Source of the DNA: Ardenticatenales bacterium
Lineage (GTDB): Bacteria; Chloroflexota; Anaerolineae; Promineifilales; UBA4811
Direction of reading: 5' to 3'
Length of the DNA: 7,521 nt
NCBI GenBank assembly: GCA_013139935.1
Contig: WSZX01000038.1
Span: forward strand, 1-7,521
Shown here: positions 1-6,082 of the stretch, in pieces
Layout of the letters: every line of letters begins with the position of its first letter
Numbering within the stretch: the first letter of the stretch is position 1
Program-made: the position numbers and the translations under genes
The notes under the pieces: model-generated
Databases searched by the model: none
Told to the model about the DNA's origin: nothing
What the model saw: only the letters and a program-made list of their open reading frames with translations

Positions 1-2
1 GA

Positions 3-1346
3 GTGATTGAGGAAGATGAATGGAGGGCGGCCGGCCTTTACCTGGCCCGCGGCGGCGCGATGGCAGAGGCTCAACCTCTGTGTCAGAGTCTGGCCTACGG
101 TTTCGATAGCCATAACCTCTACCTGGCTCTTGAGGCGGCCGGCGGATGGGTCTCGCCGGCCGGCGAGGGCTACATCGGGATCTATCTGAGTGTGCCTGGC
201 GGCGGCCCGGCCGGCGACTCTGGCATGGGTTTCCTAGCAAACCGGATGGTGGCGATCCGGTTTGCTGATGGCGAGTTGGCGGGAGTCGTTTTCTACCTGG
301 CGACCGCCGATGAAGAGTGGTCCGCGAGCTCGAGTTCTGAACTGGTGGCCCCCGGCCGGCTAGAGTTGACCGTGCGCGGTATGGAGACCGAGTTGACGCG
401 GCCGGTGGCCTGGCATGGGGGACAGTTGGAAATGGCCATTCCTCTCCTGGCGCTGGGCGGAGCCGATACCGGTGACCGCCTCACCCTGCGCGCCGTTTGC
501 CGCCCAACTGAGGAGGCCGGCGGAGAAAGCACCGTGGTGGCGAACGCCGGCCAGGTCCCTGCGACCGGACCGGCGGTGATCATCGTTCCCGACCTGGGCG
601 CCACTGACATCCTCGCGGACGTTACCGACCCCTCCGGCGACGACCATGGGCCGTCTAGCTACACCTATCCTCTGGATTCCGTGTTTGCCGCCGGCAACTT
701 TGACGTTCAGGGTTTCCAGGTGGGCTATGATACCGAGAACGTCGTTTTCAAATTCACGATGCGCGGTCCAATAGACAACCCCTGGGGCTCGCCGAACGGT
801 CTATCTCTGCAGACCCTTGACGTCTACATAGATGTGGATGGCGATGGCGCAGGCGGTGTGGCGATGCTCCCCGGCCGCAACCTGGCTTTCCAGGAAGGGT
901 ATGCCTGGGATTTCGCCATCACGGCCGAAGGGTGGGCGCCGGGGATCTATGTTCCCGGTGATGGTGCGCCGCAACAAGTCGCCTCGGCGGCCGAGTTCCA
1001 GATTCTGGCCGATCCCGGCCAGCGCAGTGTGACCCTCCGGGTGCCCAAATCCATCCTTGGCAACAGCCCGGAGACGTGGCGCTATGCGGCCGTGCTCTTG
1101 AGCCAGGATGGTTATCCCAGCAGCGACGTGATGCGGGTTCGGGACGTGGTGCCCGAGGCGGAGCAGTGGCGGATCGGCGGCGCCCCTCGCGGCACGACCA
1201 ACCACACCCGGGTGATAGACCTGGTCTGGCCGGTGGAGGGCGAGCAGGAGGCCTGGCTAAGCGATTTCACCGCCAGCGACGCTCCCCAAGCCGAACTGGC
1301 AGCCGGCGACTTTGCTCGTGTGCCGATGTTCGGTGTGGAAAGGTGA
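3..1346 (+). CDS. C-terminal part of a GH57-type amylolytic enzyme with glucodextranase-like C-terminal domain (5' partial)
   Basis: The reading frame is open at the left edge and 447 codons are visible, ending in TGA. The GTG at position 3 is only the first complete codon; no ribosome binding site can be seen, so I treat the gene as truncated by the window. Residues about 1-170 look like a beta-rich DOMON-type module (GFDSHNLYLALE, then MAIPLLALG). Residues about 198-425 match the C-terminal binding module of glucodextranase (Glucodextran_C): DITDPSGDDHGP-like start (here DVTDPSGDDHGPSSYTYP), FDVQGFQVGYD, a calcium-type DVDGDG at 278-283, RNLAFQEGYAWDFAI, and the closing DVVPEAEQWRIGG with TNHTRVIDLVWP. 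In known proteins this module follows GH57 pullulanase/amylopullulanase or GH15 catalytic domains and is thought to bind polysaccharide or the cell surface. The GH57 assignment rests on the linker style at the N-terminal end and is an inference; no catalytic domain is in view. The 191-base gap to the convergent arsR gene shows no clear terminator. Confidence 0.8.
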   Translation: MIEEDEWRAAGLYLARGGAMAEAQPLCQSLAYGFDSHNLYLALEAAGGWVSPAGEGYIGIYLSVPGGGPAGDSGMGFLANRMVAIRFADGELAGVVFYLATADEEWSASSSSELVAPGRLELTVRGMETELTRPVAWHGGQLEMAIPLLALGGADTGDRLTLRAVCRPTEEAGGESTVVANAGQVPATGPAVIIVPDLGATDILADVTDPSGDDHGPSSYTYPLDSVFAAGNFDVQGFQVGYDTENVVFKFTMRGPIDNPWGSPNGLSLQTLDVYIDVDGDGAGGVAMLPGRNLAFQEGYAWDFAITAEGWAPGIYVPGDGAPQQVASAAEFQILADPGQRSVTLRVPKSILGNSPETWRYAAVLLSQDGYPSSDVMRVRDVVPEAEQWRIGGAPRGTTNHTRVIDLVWPVEGEQEAWLSDFTASDAPQAELAAGDFARVPMFGVER

Positions 1347-1537
1347 GCGCCCGGCCCGGTCGCCAACCACACCTGCTGTCTAGGTCGGGTCAGCCCAGAT
1401 CATCAGCACCCGGCACGGCTTGGACTTGCTACCGAAGCGGGCCCGGATGGGACACGGGAACAAAGAGCGGGATGGGGAGCCACCGACCTTCTGCCATGAA
1501 CTCGTTCGAGAACGCAAAAGTGCTCCCCCAGGCATAC

Positions 1538-2137
1538 TCAGCCCCGGACCTGGTCTGCGGCCGGAGAGCGCGCGTCGTCTGGCAGGCGCCAGTAGACCCC
1601 CTTTTCCCGCGCCATCAGTTTCCGATCGATCATCGAGCGGCGAAGCCAGGCCGTGTCCGGATGGTGCTGCTTGATGATCTCGTTCAACTCTCGCTCCGAG
1701 TACCTGACGCTGAACTCGAATTTCTCAACCAGCCATCTCAAGATGACCAGTTGCTTTTTGTACTGGGCCGGGATCTCCTTGATGCGCTGGCCGTCGAGAA
1801 AGCTCCGCAGCACTTTGCGCTCCCGGGCATCACCGGTCACGCTGTCCGCCAGATCCGCCAGCTTTTCTTTGCTAAAGAGTTCCTTGCTCATCCCTTCCAG
1901 AAACCCTGCATTGAGGCGATGAATACGGACATTCCCCACCGCCTCTGCTGTGACCAGCCCAAGGTTCTTCATCAACGCCAGATGGTGCGATACAGTTGGT
2001 TCCTTCAAATCGAGCAGCGTCGCCAGTTCACCGACGCTTCTCTCCTGGTTGGCCAACAGACCTACTATCCTGAGCCGGCTCTCGTTGCCAATGACCTTGA
2101 AGAGCTGGAGCAGTGACTCGAATTCCTCTTGTTCCAT
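1538..2137 (-). CDS. ArsR-family HTH transcriptional regulator with DUF2087 domain
   Basis: A 199-residue protein. Residues about 10-90 are an ArsR/SmtB-type winged helix: LFKVIGNESRLRIVGLLA, then the recognition helix region LKEPTVSHHLALMKNLGLV, then the wing (GNVRIHRLN). Residues about 108-186 are a DUF2087 domain with its usual signature: KEIPAQYKKQLVILRWL, FSVRYSERELNEII, HPDTAWLRRSMIDRKLMARE and VYWR. DUF2087 has no established biochemical role; it often follows ArsR-type HTH domains. The protein contains no cysteine, so the classical ArsR/SmtB thiol metal site is absent and the inducer is unknown. I chose the ATG at 2137 because GAGGG lies 9 bases upstream; an in-frame GTG at 2164 would add nine residues but has no comparable ribosome binding site. 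It is convergent with the glucodextranase-like gene and lies downstream of, and co-oriented with, the acylase gene, but has its own promoter. Confidence 0.88.
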   Translation of the reverse strand: MEQEEFESLLQLFKVIGNESRLRIVGLLANQERSVGELATLLDLKEPTVSHHLALMKNLGLVTAEAVGNVRIHRLNAGFLEGMSKELFSKEKLADLADSVTGDARERKVLRSFLDGQRIKEIPAQYKKQLVILRWLVEKFEFSVRYSERELNEIIKQHHPDTAWLRRSMIDRKLMAREKGVYWRLPDDARSPAADQVRG

Positions 2138-2169
2138 GATTGCTTGCCCTCGGCCTATTTCCACCGACG

Positions 2170-2195
2170 TCTAATTTGATGACTATCTAATTAGA
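2170..2195 (-). promoter_or_regulatory. Candidate autoregulatory operator of the ArsR protein
   Basis: A perfect 10-bp palindrome TCTAATTAGA (2186-2195) sits immediately after the -10 box, over the predicted transcription start. A second copy of its half, TCTAATT, lies at 2170-2176, 16 bases away in the same orientation. The AT-rich character stands out from the GC-rich surroundings. ArsR-family repressors commonly bind short AT-rich inverted repeats overlapping their own promoters, so autorepression is a reasonable inference; binding is not shown by sequence alone. Confidence 0.45.
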
Positions 2196-2224
2196 AGCAT
2201 ATCACAATAACCGGTGGGGGTCAA
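2196..2224 (-). promoter_or_regulatory. Sigma70-type promoter of the arsR-DUF2087 gene
   Basis: On the minus strand TTGACC (2224-2219, five of six consensus) is followed after exactly 17 bases by TATGCT (2201-2196, four of six). The expected transcription start falls near 2189, giving a leader of about 50 bases before the ATG at 2137. Spacing and position are good; the assignment is by consensus only. Confidence 0.6.
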
Positions 2225-2239
2225 GTGACACAACTGGGC

Positions 2240-2376
2240 TTCGGACATGAGTTCGGACACAACCTGTTTTCGCGACCGTGTCAAGGGATTGGGGGGTGTG
2301 TGCACACACCCCCCGCTTGCCCTTTTTAGGGCGGCCAGCCGGCGGAAAATGACGATTGTCCGAACTCTTGTCCGAA
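2240..2376. repeat. 137-bp nested inverted-repeat element (MITE-like or multi-site regulatory element)
   Basis: The left end TTCGGACATGAGTTCGGACA (2240-2259) is the reverse complement of the right end TGTCCGAACTCTTGTCCGAA (2357-2376) at 19 of 20 positions. Each arm is itself two direct copies of TTCGGACA separated by four bases. The symmetry continues inward: TTTTC at 2267-2271 and its complement GAAAA at 2345-2349 lie at the same distance from the arms. A 24-bp palindrome (2291-2314) and a small hairpin, GCCCT-TTTT-AGGGC (2319-2332), occupy the middle. The 7-mer GACACAA occurs at 2227-2233 and 2382-2388, just outside both arms, and could be a target duplication, but it also recurs inside the left arm. 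No open reading frame of note lies within. It fills the space between the arsR promoter and the acylase terminator candidate. It could be a non-autonomous insertion sequence derivative or a set of protein-binding sites; sequence alone does not decide. Confidence 0.55.
2291..2314. repeat. 24-bp perfect palindrome
   Basis: GGGGGGTGTGTG (2291-2302) is followed directly by its exact reverse complement CACACACCCCCC (2303-2314), with no spacer. With no loop it would favour a cruciform or a dyad protein site over a simple RNA hairpin. There is no T-run immediately after it on either strand, so it is not a standard intrinsic terminator. It sits near the middle of the 2240-2376 inverted repeat. Confidence 0.9.
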
Positions 2377-2396
2377 CATCAGACACAAAGAGAGTG

Positions 2397-2448
2397 TAGA
2401 AAAACAAGCGAGGCGCCGGGAACCGATATCTTTCAGACCGCCGGCGCC
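2397..2448 (-). terminator. Candidate intrinsic terminator of the penicillin acylase gene
   Basis: Reading the minus strand, GGCGCCGG (2448-2441) pairs perfectly with CCGGCGCC (2419-2412), and a run of five T (2404-2400) follows about seven bases after the stem. The stem begins within the last codons of the acylase gene and its TGA stop (2435-2433) lies in the 21-base loop. The long loop and the overlap with coding sequence weaken the call. Confidence 0.4.
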
Positions 2449-4847
2449 AGCCGCAGTACCCCTCTTGCCTCTCGTTCTACATCCTCCCGGGCAAACAGCA
2501 TGGGATGGTACTCGCCGGTGAACCAGGCAGTCACCTGGTCATCATAGTGTCTGCTCCCCGGCTGCCCTGACTGCCCGGGCGCCAGCAGGCCCACCGACCG
2601 CCGCAGGTTACCCAGATCGGCGATGAAGCGAAAGGGCGGGCCAATGACGCGGTCGCAGCTCAGGTCGTGGTGGCTGGCGCCGGTGGCCCACAGGGTATGT
2701 TGGTCTCCCCCCAGAGGGTAGGGCCCACGGTTGAAGAGCTTGTCAAGTGGCTTGACGCGGCCGAGCATGTGGGCGTAGGTAAGGGTGTGGAGTTTGCCCC
2801 AGGCCCAGTCACCGATCTCTGAGCCAAGTTGGGCTTTTAGGAGGTCTACCGTCTCGCGCAATGCCATGCGCATGACATCATCGCGTGTTTCGCCATCGCC
2901 CAGGTCAAACCAATGCGAATCTGGCTCTTCCATGGTCTTTTGCAGCCATTCCAGGGCGCGATGGCCAAAGAGGCTTCCTTCGGCCAGAACCGGGGTCGGG
3001 CCCTTGCCCGCATAGTGCACGATCAGATCACCCAGCTTGTCCGAGAGCGCCAGATAGATCATACGTCGAACGAACACCTGATACACGGCGGCGGCCGAGC
3101 TATCCGCGCCAAGTTCACCGTTCCAGTTCCGCATCAGTTCGACCACCGCCTTTAGTTGCGGATCGCTCACCTGCAATCGACCCAGTTGGCCTGCTGCCTG
3201 CCGGGCGGCGTGTGAGGCCAGGTCGAACTGCATGCGCCGGGCGTATGCGGTATCACTCTTTTCGCGGGCCTCGATCAACTCGACGATCCGCCGGGCTCGG
3301 TGGCCCGAAACATGATCGTGACCGAGCCAGTGAGGGTAATCGTCCCCGGCGACACGGTTGTTGGCGGTCACGATATAGCCCTGGGGCGGGTTGTAGACGT
3401 GGGGCAGTTCTTCAAACGGGATGTACCCGGTCCACTCGTATTCGCCCGTCCAACCGGGCACCGGGACCCGGCCGTCCCCTTTGGCCCGGATGGGCACCTT
3501 GCCGGGCAGGCTGTAGGCGATGTTCCCGCTTGTATCGGCATAGACCACGTTCTGGACGGGACCCGCCCAGTACCGTAGCGCCTCGCGGAATTCCAGGCAG
3601 TTGCGCGCCGTGTTCATCTCTTGCAGCGCAGAGATAGCTGAATCGGGCTCTAGCGAAGTCCAGCGCAGAGCCAGGGCCTGTTCCCCGACAAGGTCGGGAG
3701 CCAGAGTGTTGATGATCGGGCCATGGCAGGTGATGATGACCTCTTCGATGACCGGTTGGCTCCCTTTGACGCATATCTCCTCGCGGATGACCTGGGCATC
3801 CCGCCATTCGTCCCGGAACTGATATTGCACCCGCCCGTCGTCGTCGCGTCGCAGCCGCTCCAGATAGAGATCCTGGACGTCGGGAAAGCCGTTGGTATAG
3901 CCCCAGGCGATGTGTTCGTTCTGCCCCACGACTATGCCAGGGATGCCCGGGAACGTGATGCCGGTGACATTCAGGTCACCGCCCACTAGATGATTCTCAT
4001 ACCAGAGGGCAGGCATGCCCATGGGGAGGTGCATGTCATTGGCCAGCAGCGGCGCGCCGGTGGTTGTGCGCGAGCCGGCGAGTACCCAACTGTTGCTACC
4101 TAGGCCCTGGTGCGCTGATGGGCCGGTGAACGGCCGCGCCGCATCGGCCCGCTCCAACGCTGCCGCGCCCAGGGTGGAGTGGTCCATGCCAGGGGGAATA
4201 ATGCACGGCCAATGCTCAGAGCGGGCTGGCTCTAGCTCGGCCGCTCGCTCAGGCCCCAGACGGGCGATCAACTGGGCTCGGATAATCTCCGTCTCCCAGT
4301 TGACCGAAAGGCTCCACGACATCATCTTGATCCAGCAGAGCGAGTCGGCCAAGGTCCAGGGCTCTGGCCGGTACCGCAACAGGGCGAACTCGATTGGCAG
4401 GCGGCCCTGAGAGATGCGCGCGTTGACCCCGCCGGCATAGGCTTCCAGGAAGGAGCGAGCTTCAGGGTCTATCAGGCTGGCCTCTTGCTCGGCAACACGC
4501 CTCAATCCCAGAATGCGCATCCACCGGTCAACCGGCACGGCTGTCGCGCCCATGACCTCTGATAGCCGGCCGGCCACCAGCCGCCGCTGAAGGTCCATCT
4601 GCCACAGGCGATCCTGGGCATGGGCAAACCCCTGGGCATAGATCACGTCGTTCCGGTTCTCCGCATAGATGTGCGGTACACCCCACCGGTCACGGATGAT
4701 CTCGACCGGCGCTCGCAGCTCGCCTGGCAGGTGCAGGGTGCCCTCTGTTCGGGCCAGCGGCCGGCGAAACAGCCAATAGTAAGCCGCGCCAAGCAGCCCG
4801 GCTACCGCGCCCAGTGCCAATCCTAGTCTCGTTGTGCGCCTGGTCAT
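2433..4847 (-). CDS. Penicillin acylase family protein (Ntn-hydrolase), membrane-anchored
   Basis: A complete 804-residue member of the penicillin amidase family (PF01804-type), which cleaves amide bonds of acylated substrates such as beta-lactam side chains, acyl-homoserine lactones or other N-acyl compounds; the substrate here cannot be told. An arginine-rich start and a hydrophobic stretch (residues about 8-26) suggest an uncleaved anchor or signal peptide, with the enzyme outside the membrane. The alpha-chain part shows IIRDRWGVPHIYAEN (50-64), GFAHAQDRLWQMDLQRR (73-89) and GRLSEVMG. The precursor should cut itself between Gly250 and Ser251 in GLGSNSW; Ser251 would be the N-terminal nucleophile of the beta chain. 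Downstream are LLANDMHL, ITFPGIPGIVVGQNEHIAWG, CHGPIIN, VTANNRV (Asn496/497, the oxyanion Asn region), WAWGKLH and GQSGQPGSRHYDDQ with WFTGEYHPMLF, all in family order. The ATG at 4847 has only a weak ribosome binding site. rsmG lies 213 bases upstream on the same strand. No frame damage is seen, so it should be functional. Confidence 0.93.
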   Translation of the reverse strand: MTRRTTRLGLALGAVAGLLGAAYYWLFRRPLARTEGTLHLPGELRAPVEIIRDRWGVPHIYAENRNDVIYAQGFAHAQDRLWQMDLQRRLVAGRLSEVMGATAVPVDRWMRILGLRRVAEQEASLIDPEARSFLEAYAGGVNARISQGRLPIEFALLRYRPEPWTLADSLCWIKMMSWSLSVNWETEIIRAQLIARLGPERAAELEPARSEHWPCIIPPGMDHSTLGAAALERADAARPFTGPSAHQGLGSNSWVLAGSRTTTGAPLLANDMHLPMGMPALWYENHLVGGDLNVTGITFPGIPGIVVGQNEHIAWGYTNGFPDVQDLYLERLRRDDDGRVQYQFRDEWRDAQVIREEICVKGSQPVIEEVIITCHGPIINTLAPDLVGEQALALRWTSLEPDSAISALQEMNTARNCLEFREALRYWAGPVQNVVYADTSGNIAYSLPGKVPIRAKGDGRVPVPGWTGEYEWTGYIPFEELPHVYNPPQGYIVTANNRVAGDDYPHWLGHDHVSGHRARRIVELIEAREKSDTAYARRMQFDLASHAARQAAGQLGRLQVSDPQLKAVVELMRNWNGELGADSSAAAVYQVFVRRMIYLALSDKLGDLIVHYAGKGPTPVLAEGSLFGHRALEWLQKTMEEPDSHWFDLGDGETRDDVMRMALRETVDLLKAQLGSEIGDWAWGKLHTLTYAHMLGRVKPLDKLFNRGPYPLGGDQHTLWATGASHHDLSCDRVIGPPFRFIADLGNLRRSVGLLAPGQSGQPGSRHYDDQVTAWFTGEYHPMLFAREDVEREARGVLRLAPAV

Positions 4848-5060
4848 ATCTTCTGGGTTATCTCTGAGATCATGGCAGCGTCAGTGCTTGCCCATGCCGT
4901 CCGGCAAGTGCGGTCTCGATGATTCTGGGCCATTCACCGATTCGCTCGATCTGCCTATCCGGCCGTTCCACGTCATACTCGCGAGGTCTCACTCCTGTTC
5001 AGCCCGGCGTACGGTGCAGGCAGTCTCTCCCGCGGGGGCGCCATGACCACGCTGCAGTGA
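4848..5060. other. Intergenic gap between rsmG and the acylase gene
   Basis: Both flanking genes are on the minus strand. I see no clear terminator after rsmG and no convincing promoter for the acylase. A weak hairpin (CTTGCC at 4887-4892 with GGCAAG at 4903-4908) is present. A 40-codon minus-strand reading frame runs from a GTG at 4992 to a TGA ending at 4870, 22 bases before the acylase ATG. AGGA directly abuts its GTG, too close for a good ribosome binding site, and its product (containing RQIERIGEWPRIIETAL) matches nothing I recognise, so I do not call it a gene. Confidence 0.5.
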
Positions 5061-5777
5061 TCATCTCAACGGCCGCTTGGATGGCACTCCGGTCCGGCGC
5101 GGGTATTTGACCGGCGTAGGCGCCAACTTGTCCACCAGGACCAGATAGCGAGTCTCAGCCAGTCCATGCAGCTCTATCGGCACGAGGCGGGCCAGCCGCC
5201 CACCCAACAGAGCCAGAGCCCGTTCCGCCTGGCCCACTTCGGCCGGGGCATTCTCTCCCTTTTGGGCCAAACAGGTTCCGCCCACCCGTACCAGCGGGAG
5301 CAGATACTCGCACAGAACCGGCATCTCTGCCACGGCACGCGCCAGCGCCCAATCGTATTGCTCCCGATGACTGGGATCTTGTCCCAACTCTTCCGCCCGG
5401 CCGTGAAGCACTGTCACGTTATCCAGTTCCAGGCGTTCGCACAAATGTTTCAGAAAGCGCACCTTTTTTTCGGTCGCTTCCAGCAGCGTCAGTTGGAGAT
5501 CGGAGCAGACGATCTTGAGCGGCAGACCGGGAAACCCCGCTCCGGTCCCTACATCGATGAGTCGAGTCTCGGCCATCGGATGGGATCGAAAGGCCATCAG
5601 GCAGGAGAGGGCATCCAGGAAGTGGCGAATCTGGATGCCTTTATCGTCGTCGATCGCCGTGAGATTCATCCGGCGGTTCCACTCTTGAAGTTCACGCCGA
5701 TAGAGATCAAAAGCATCCAACTGCCCGGCCGTGAGTTGCACGCCCAGCTTTCGTGCGCCCGTCGCAAGTCTGTCCAT
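5061..5777 (-). CDS. rsmG: 16S rRNA (guanine(527)-N(7))-methyltransferase RsmG
   Basis: A 238-residue protein, normal for the family. RsmG uses S-adenosylmethionine to methylate N7 of G527 in the 530 loop of 16S rRNA, in the cytoplasm on the assembling small subunit; loss gives low-level streptomycin resistance in several bacteria. Family motifs are in order: LQEWNRRMNLTAI (30-42), RHFLDAL (51-57), the SAM-binding loop DVGTGAGFPGLPLKI (75-89), LLEATEKKVRFLKHL (98-112), GRAEE (126-130), ARAVAEMP (146-153), GGTCLAQKG (166-174) and the C-terminal basic KYPRRTGVPSKRPL. The frame stays open upstream to 5990, but that extension runs through a palindromic intergenic hairpin and has no family similarity. 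Two starts are plausible, ATG at 5786 and ATG at 5777. Neither has a strong ribosome binding site, and I chose 5777 because a TATAAT box overlaps the first ATG. The gene is divergent from the penicillin-binding protein gene. Confidence 0.93.
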   Translation of the reverse strand: MDRLATGARKLGVQLTAGQLDAFDLYRRELQEWNRRMNLTAIDDDKGIQIRHFLDALSCLMAFRSHPMAETRLIDVGTGAGFPGLPLKIVCSDLQLTLLEATEKKVRFLKHLCERLELDNVTVLHGRAEELGQDPSHREQYDWALARAVAEMPVLCEYLLPLVRVGGTCLAQKGENAPAEVGQAERALALLGGRLARLVPIELHGLAETRYLVLVDKLAPTPVKYPRRTGVPSKRPLR

Positions 5778-5784
5778 GCCCGCC

Positions 5785-5790
5785 ATTATA
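5785..5790 (-). promoter_or_regulatory. TATAAT -10 box just upstream of (and overlapping) the rsmG start region
   Basis: A perfect TATAAT on the minus strand (5790-5785) shares bases with the first possible rsmG ATG (5786-5784). A transcript starting about seven bases later would begin at or next to the ATG at 5777, giving a leaderless message. The -35 region (near 5808-5813, ATGTTT) is a poor match, so the promoter call is tentative. Confidence 0.35.
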
Positions 5791-5863
5791 CCCAAGAGGG
5801 TGAAGAAAAACATCCGGGGAGCCGGTGGCTCCTGCCGATCCCATGCTGTAAAAGGGGAAACGC

Positions 5864-5896
5864 GGGGTGGGAGTGCGCAAACCGCACTCCCACCCC
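5864..5896. repeat. Strong GC-rich intergenic hairpin (14-bp perfect stem, 5-base loop)
   Basis: GGGGTGGGAGTGCG (5864-5877) and its exact reverse complement CGCACTCCCACCCC (5883-5896) flank the loop CAAAC. On the minus strand, reading toward rsmG, it is followed by GCG, TTTCCCC and TTTT, a broken T-rich stretch that could make it a weak terminator or attenuator ahead of rsmG. On the plus strand there is no T-run. It may also be a dispersed intergenic palindrome; its G-tract, GT-rich, C-tract design resembles the palindrome at 2291-2314. Confidence 0.85.
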
Positions 5897-6065
5897 CCAT
5901 CTCTCCGCTTGCGCGGCACCCTACACGATCAGGTCTCAACCCCCTCCCCAGGCTGCTTGCATCCTGCATCCTAATGCTGTAAGCTTTCACAGATCGGCCC
6001 GTGTCGATACCAGAACCTGGTCAAGCAGGAGCGAGGAGGGTGTCGAAAAAGGGGCTGCGACGACT

Positions 6066-6082
6066 GGAGAGAGGCAGGGGTG
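6066..6082 (+). promoter_or_regulatory. Shine-Dalgarno region that fixes the penicillin-binding protein start
   Basis: GGAGAGAGG (6066-6074) is purine-rich and its GAGG ends 8 bases before the ATG at 6083. The next in-frame ATG, at 6107, is preceded by pyrimidine-mixed sequence without such a site, so 6083 is preferred. Confidence 0.7.

Larger units (their letters stand above)
5787..6082. other. Divergent intergenic region between rsmG and the penicillin-binding protein gene
   Basis: About 296 bases hold control signals for both divergent genes. Besides the rsmG TATAAT and the 5864-5896 hairpin, the plus strand has a weak promoter candidate TTGCAT (5957-5962), 17 bases, TAAGCT (5980-5985), each box three of six consensus. 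A 7-base tandem duplication GCATCCT (5959-5972) lies inside that spacer. No RNA gene or additional coding frame is supported. Confidence 0.5.

Noticed and set aside
3..5. GTG at the left edge as a true gene start
   Set aside because: The frame is open to the window edge and the protein begins in what looks like an interior linker; a truncated gene is more likely.
1076..2116. Long plus-strand reading frame spanning the end of the glucodextranase-like gene and the antisense of arsR
   Set aside because: It overlaps two well-supported genes in other frames and its low-complexity arginine-rich product has no domain; it is a GC-rich shadow.
2138..2164. Earlier GTG start for the ArsR-DUF2087 protein
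   Set aside because: No ribosome binding site there, whereas GAGGG is well placed for the ATG at 2137, where ArsR homology starts.
2240..2376. CRISPR array suggested by four TTCGGACA copies
   Set aside because: The copies are 8 bases long, arranged as two inverted pairs with 4-base gaps, with no repeat-spacer periodicity.
2885..3637. 250-codon plus-strand frame antisense to the acylase gene
   Set aside because: Arginine/proline-rich shadow of a gene with complete family motifs.
5778..5990. In-frame N-terminal extension of rsmG of about 70 residues
   Set aside because: It runs through the 14-bp hairpin, lacks a ribosome binding site and family similarity; RsmG proteins start close to the MDRLATGARKLG region.
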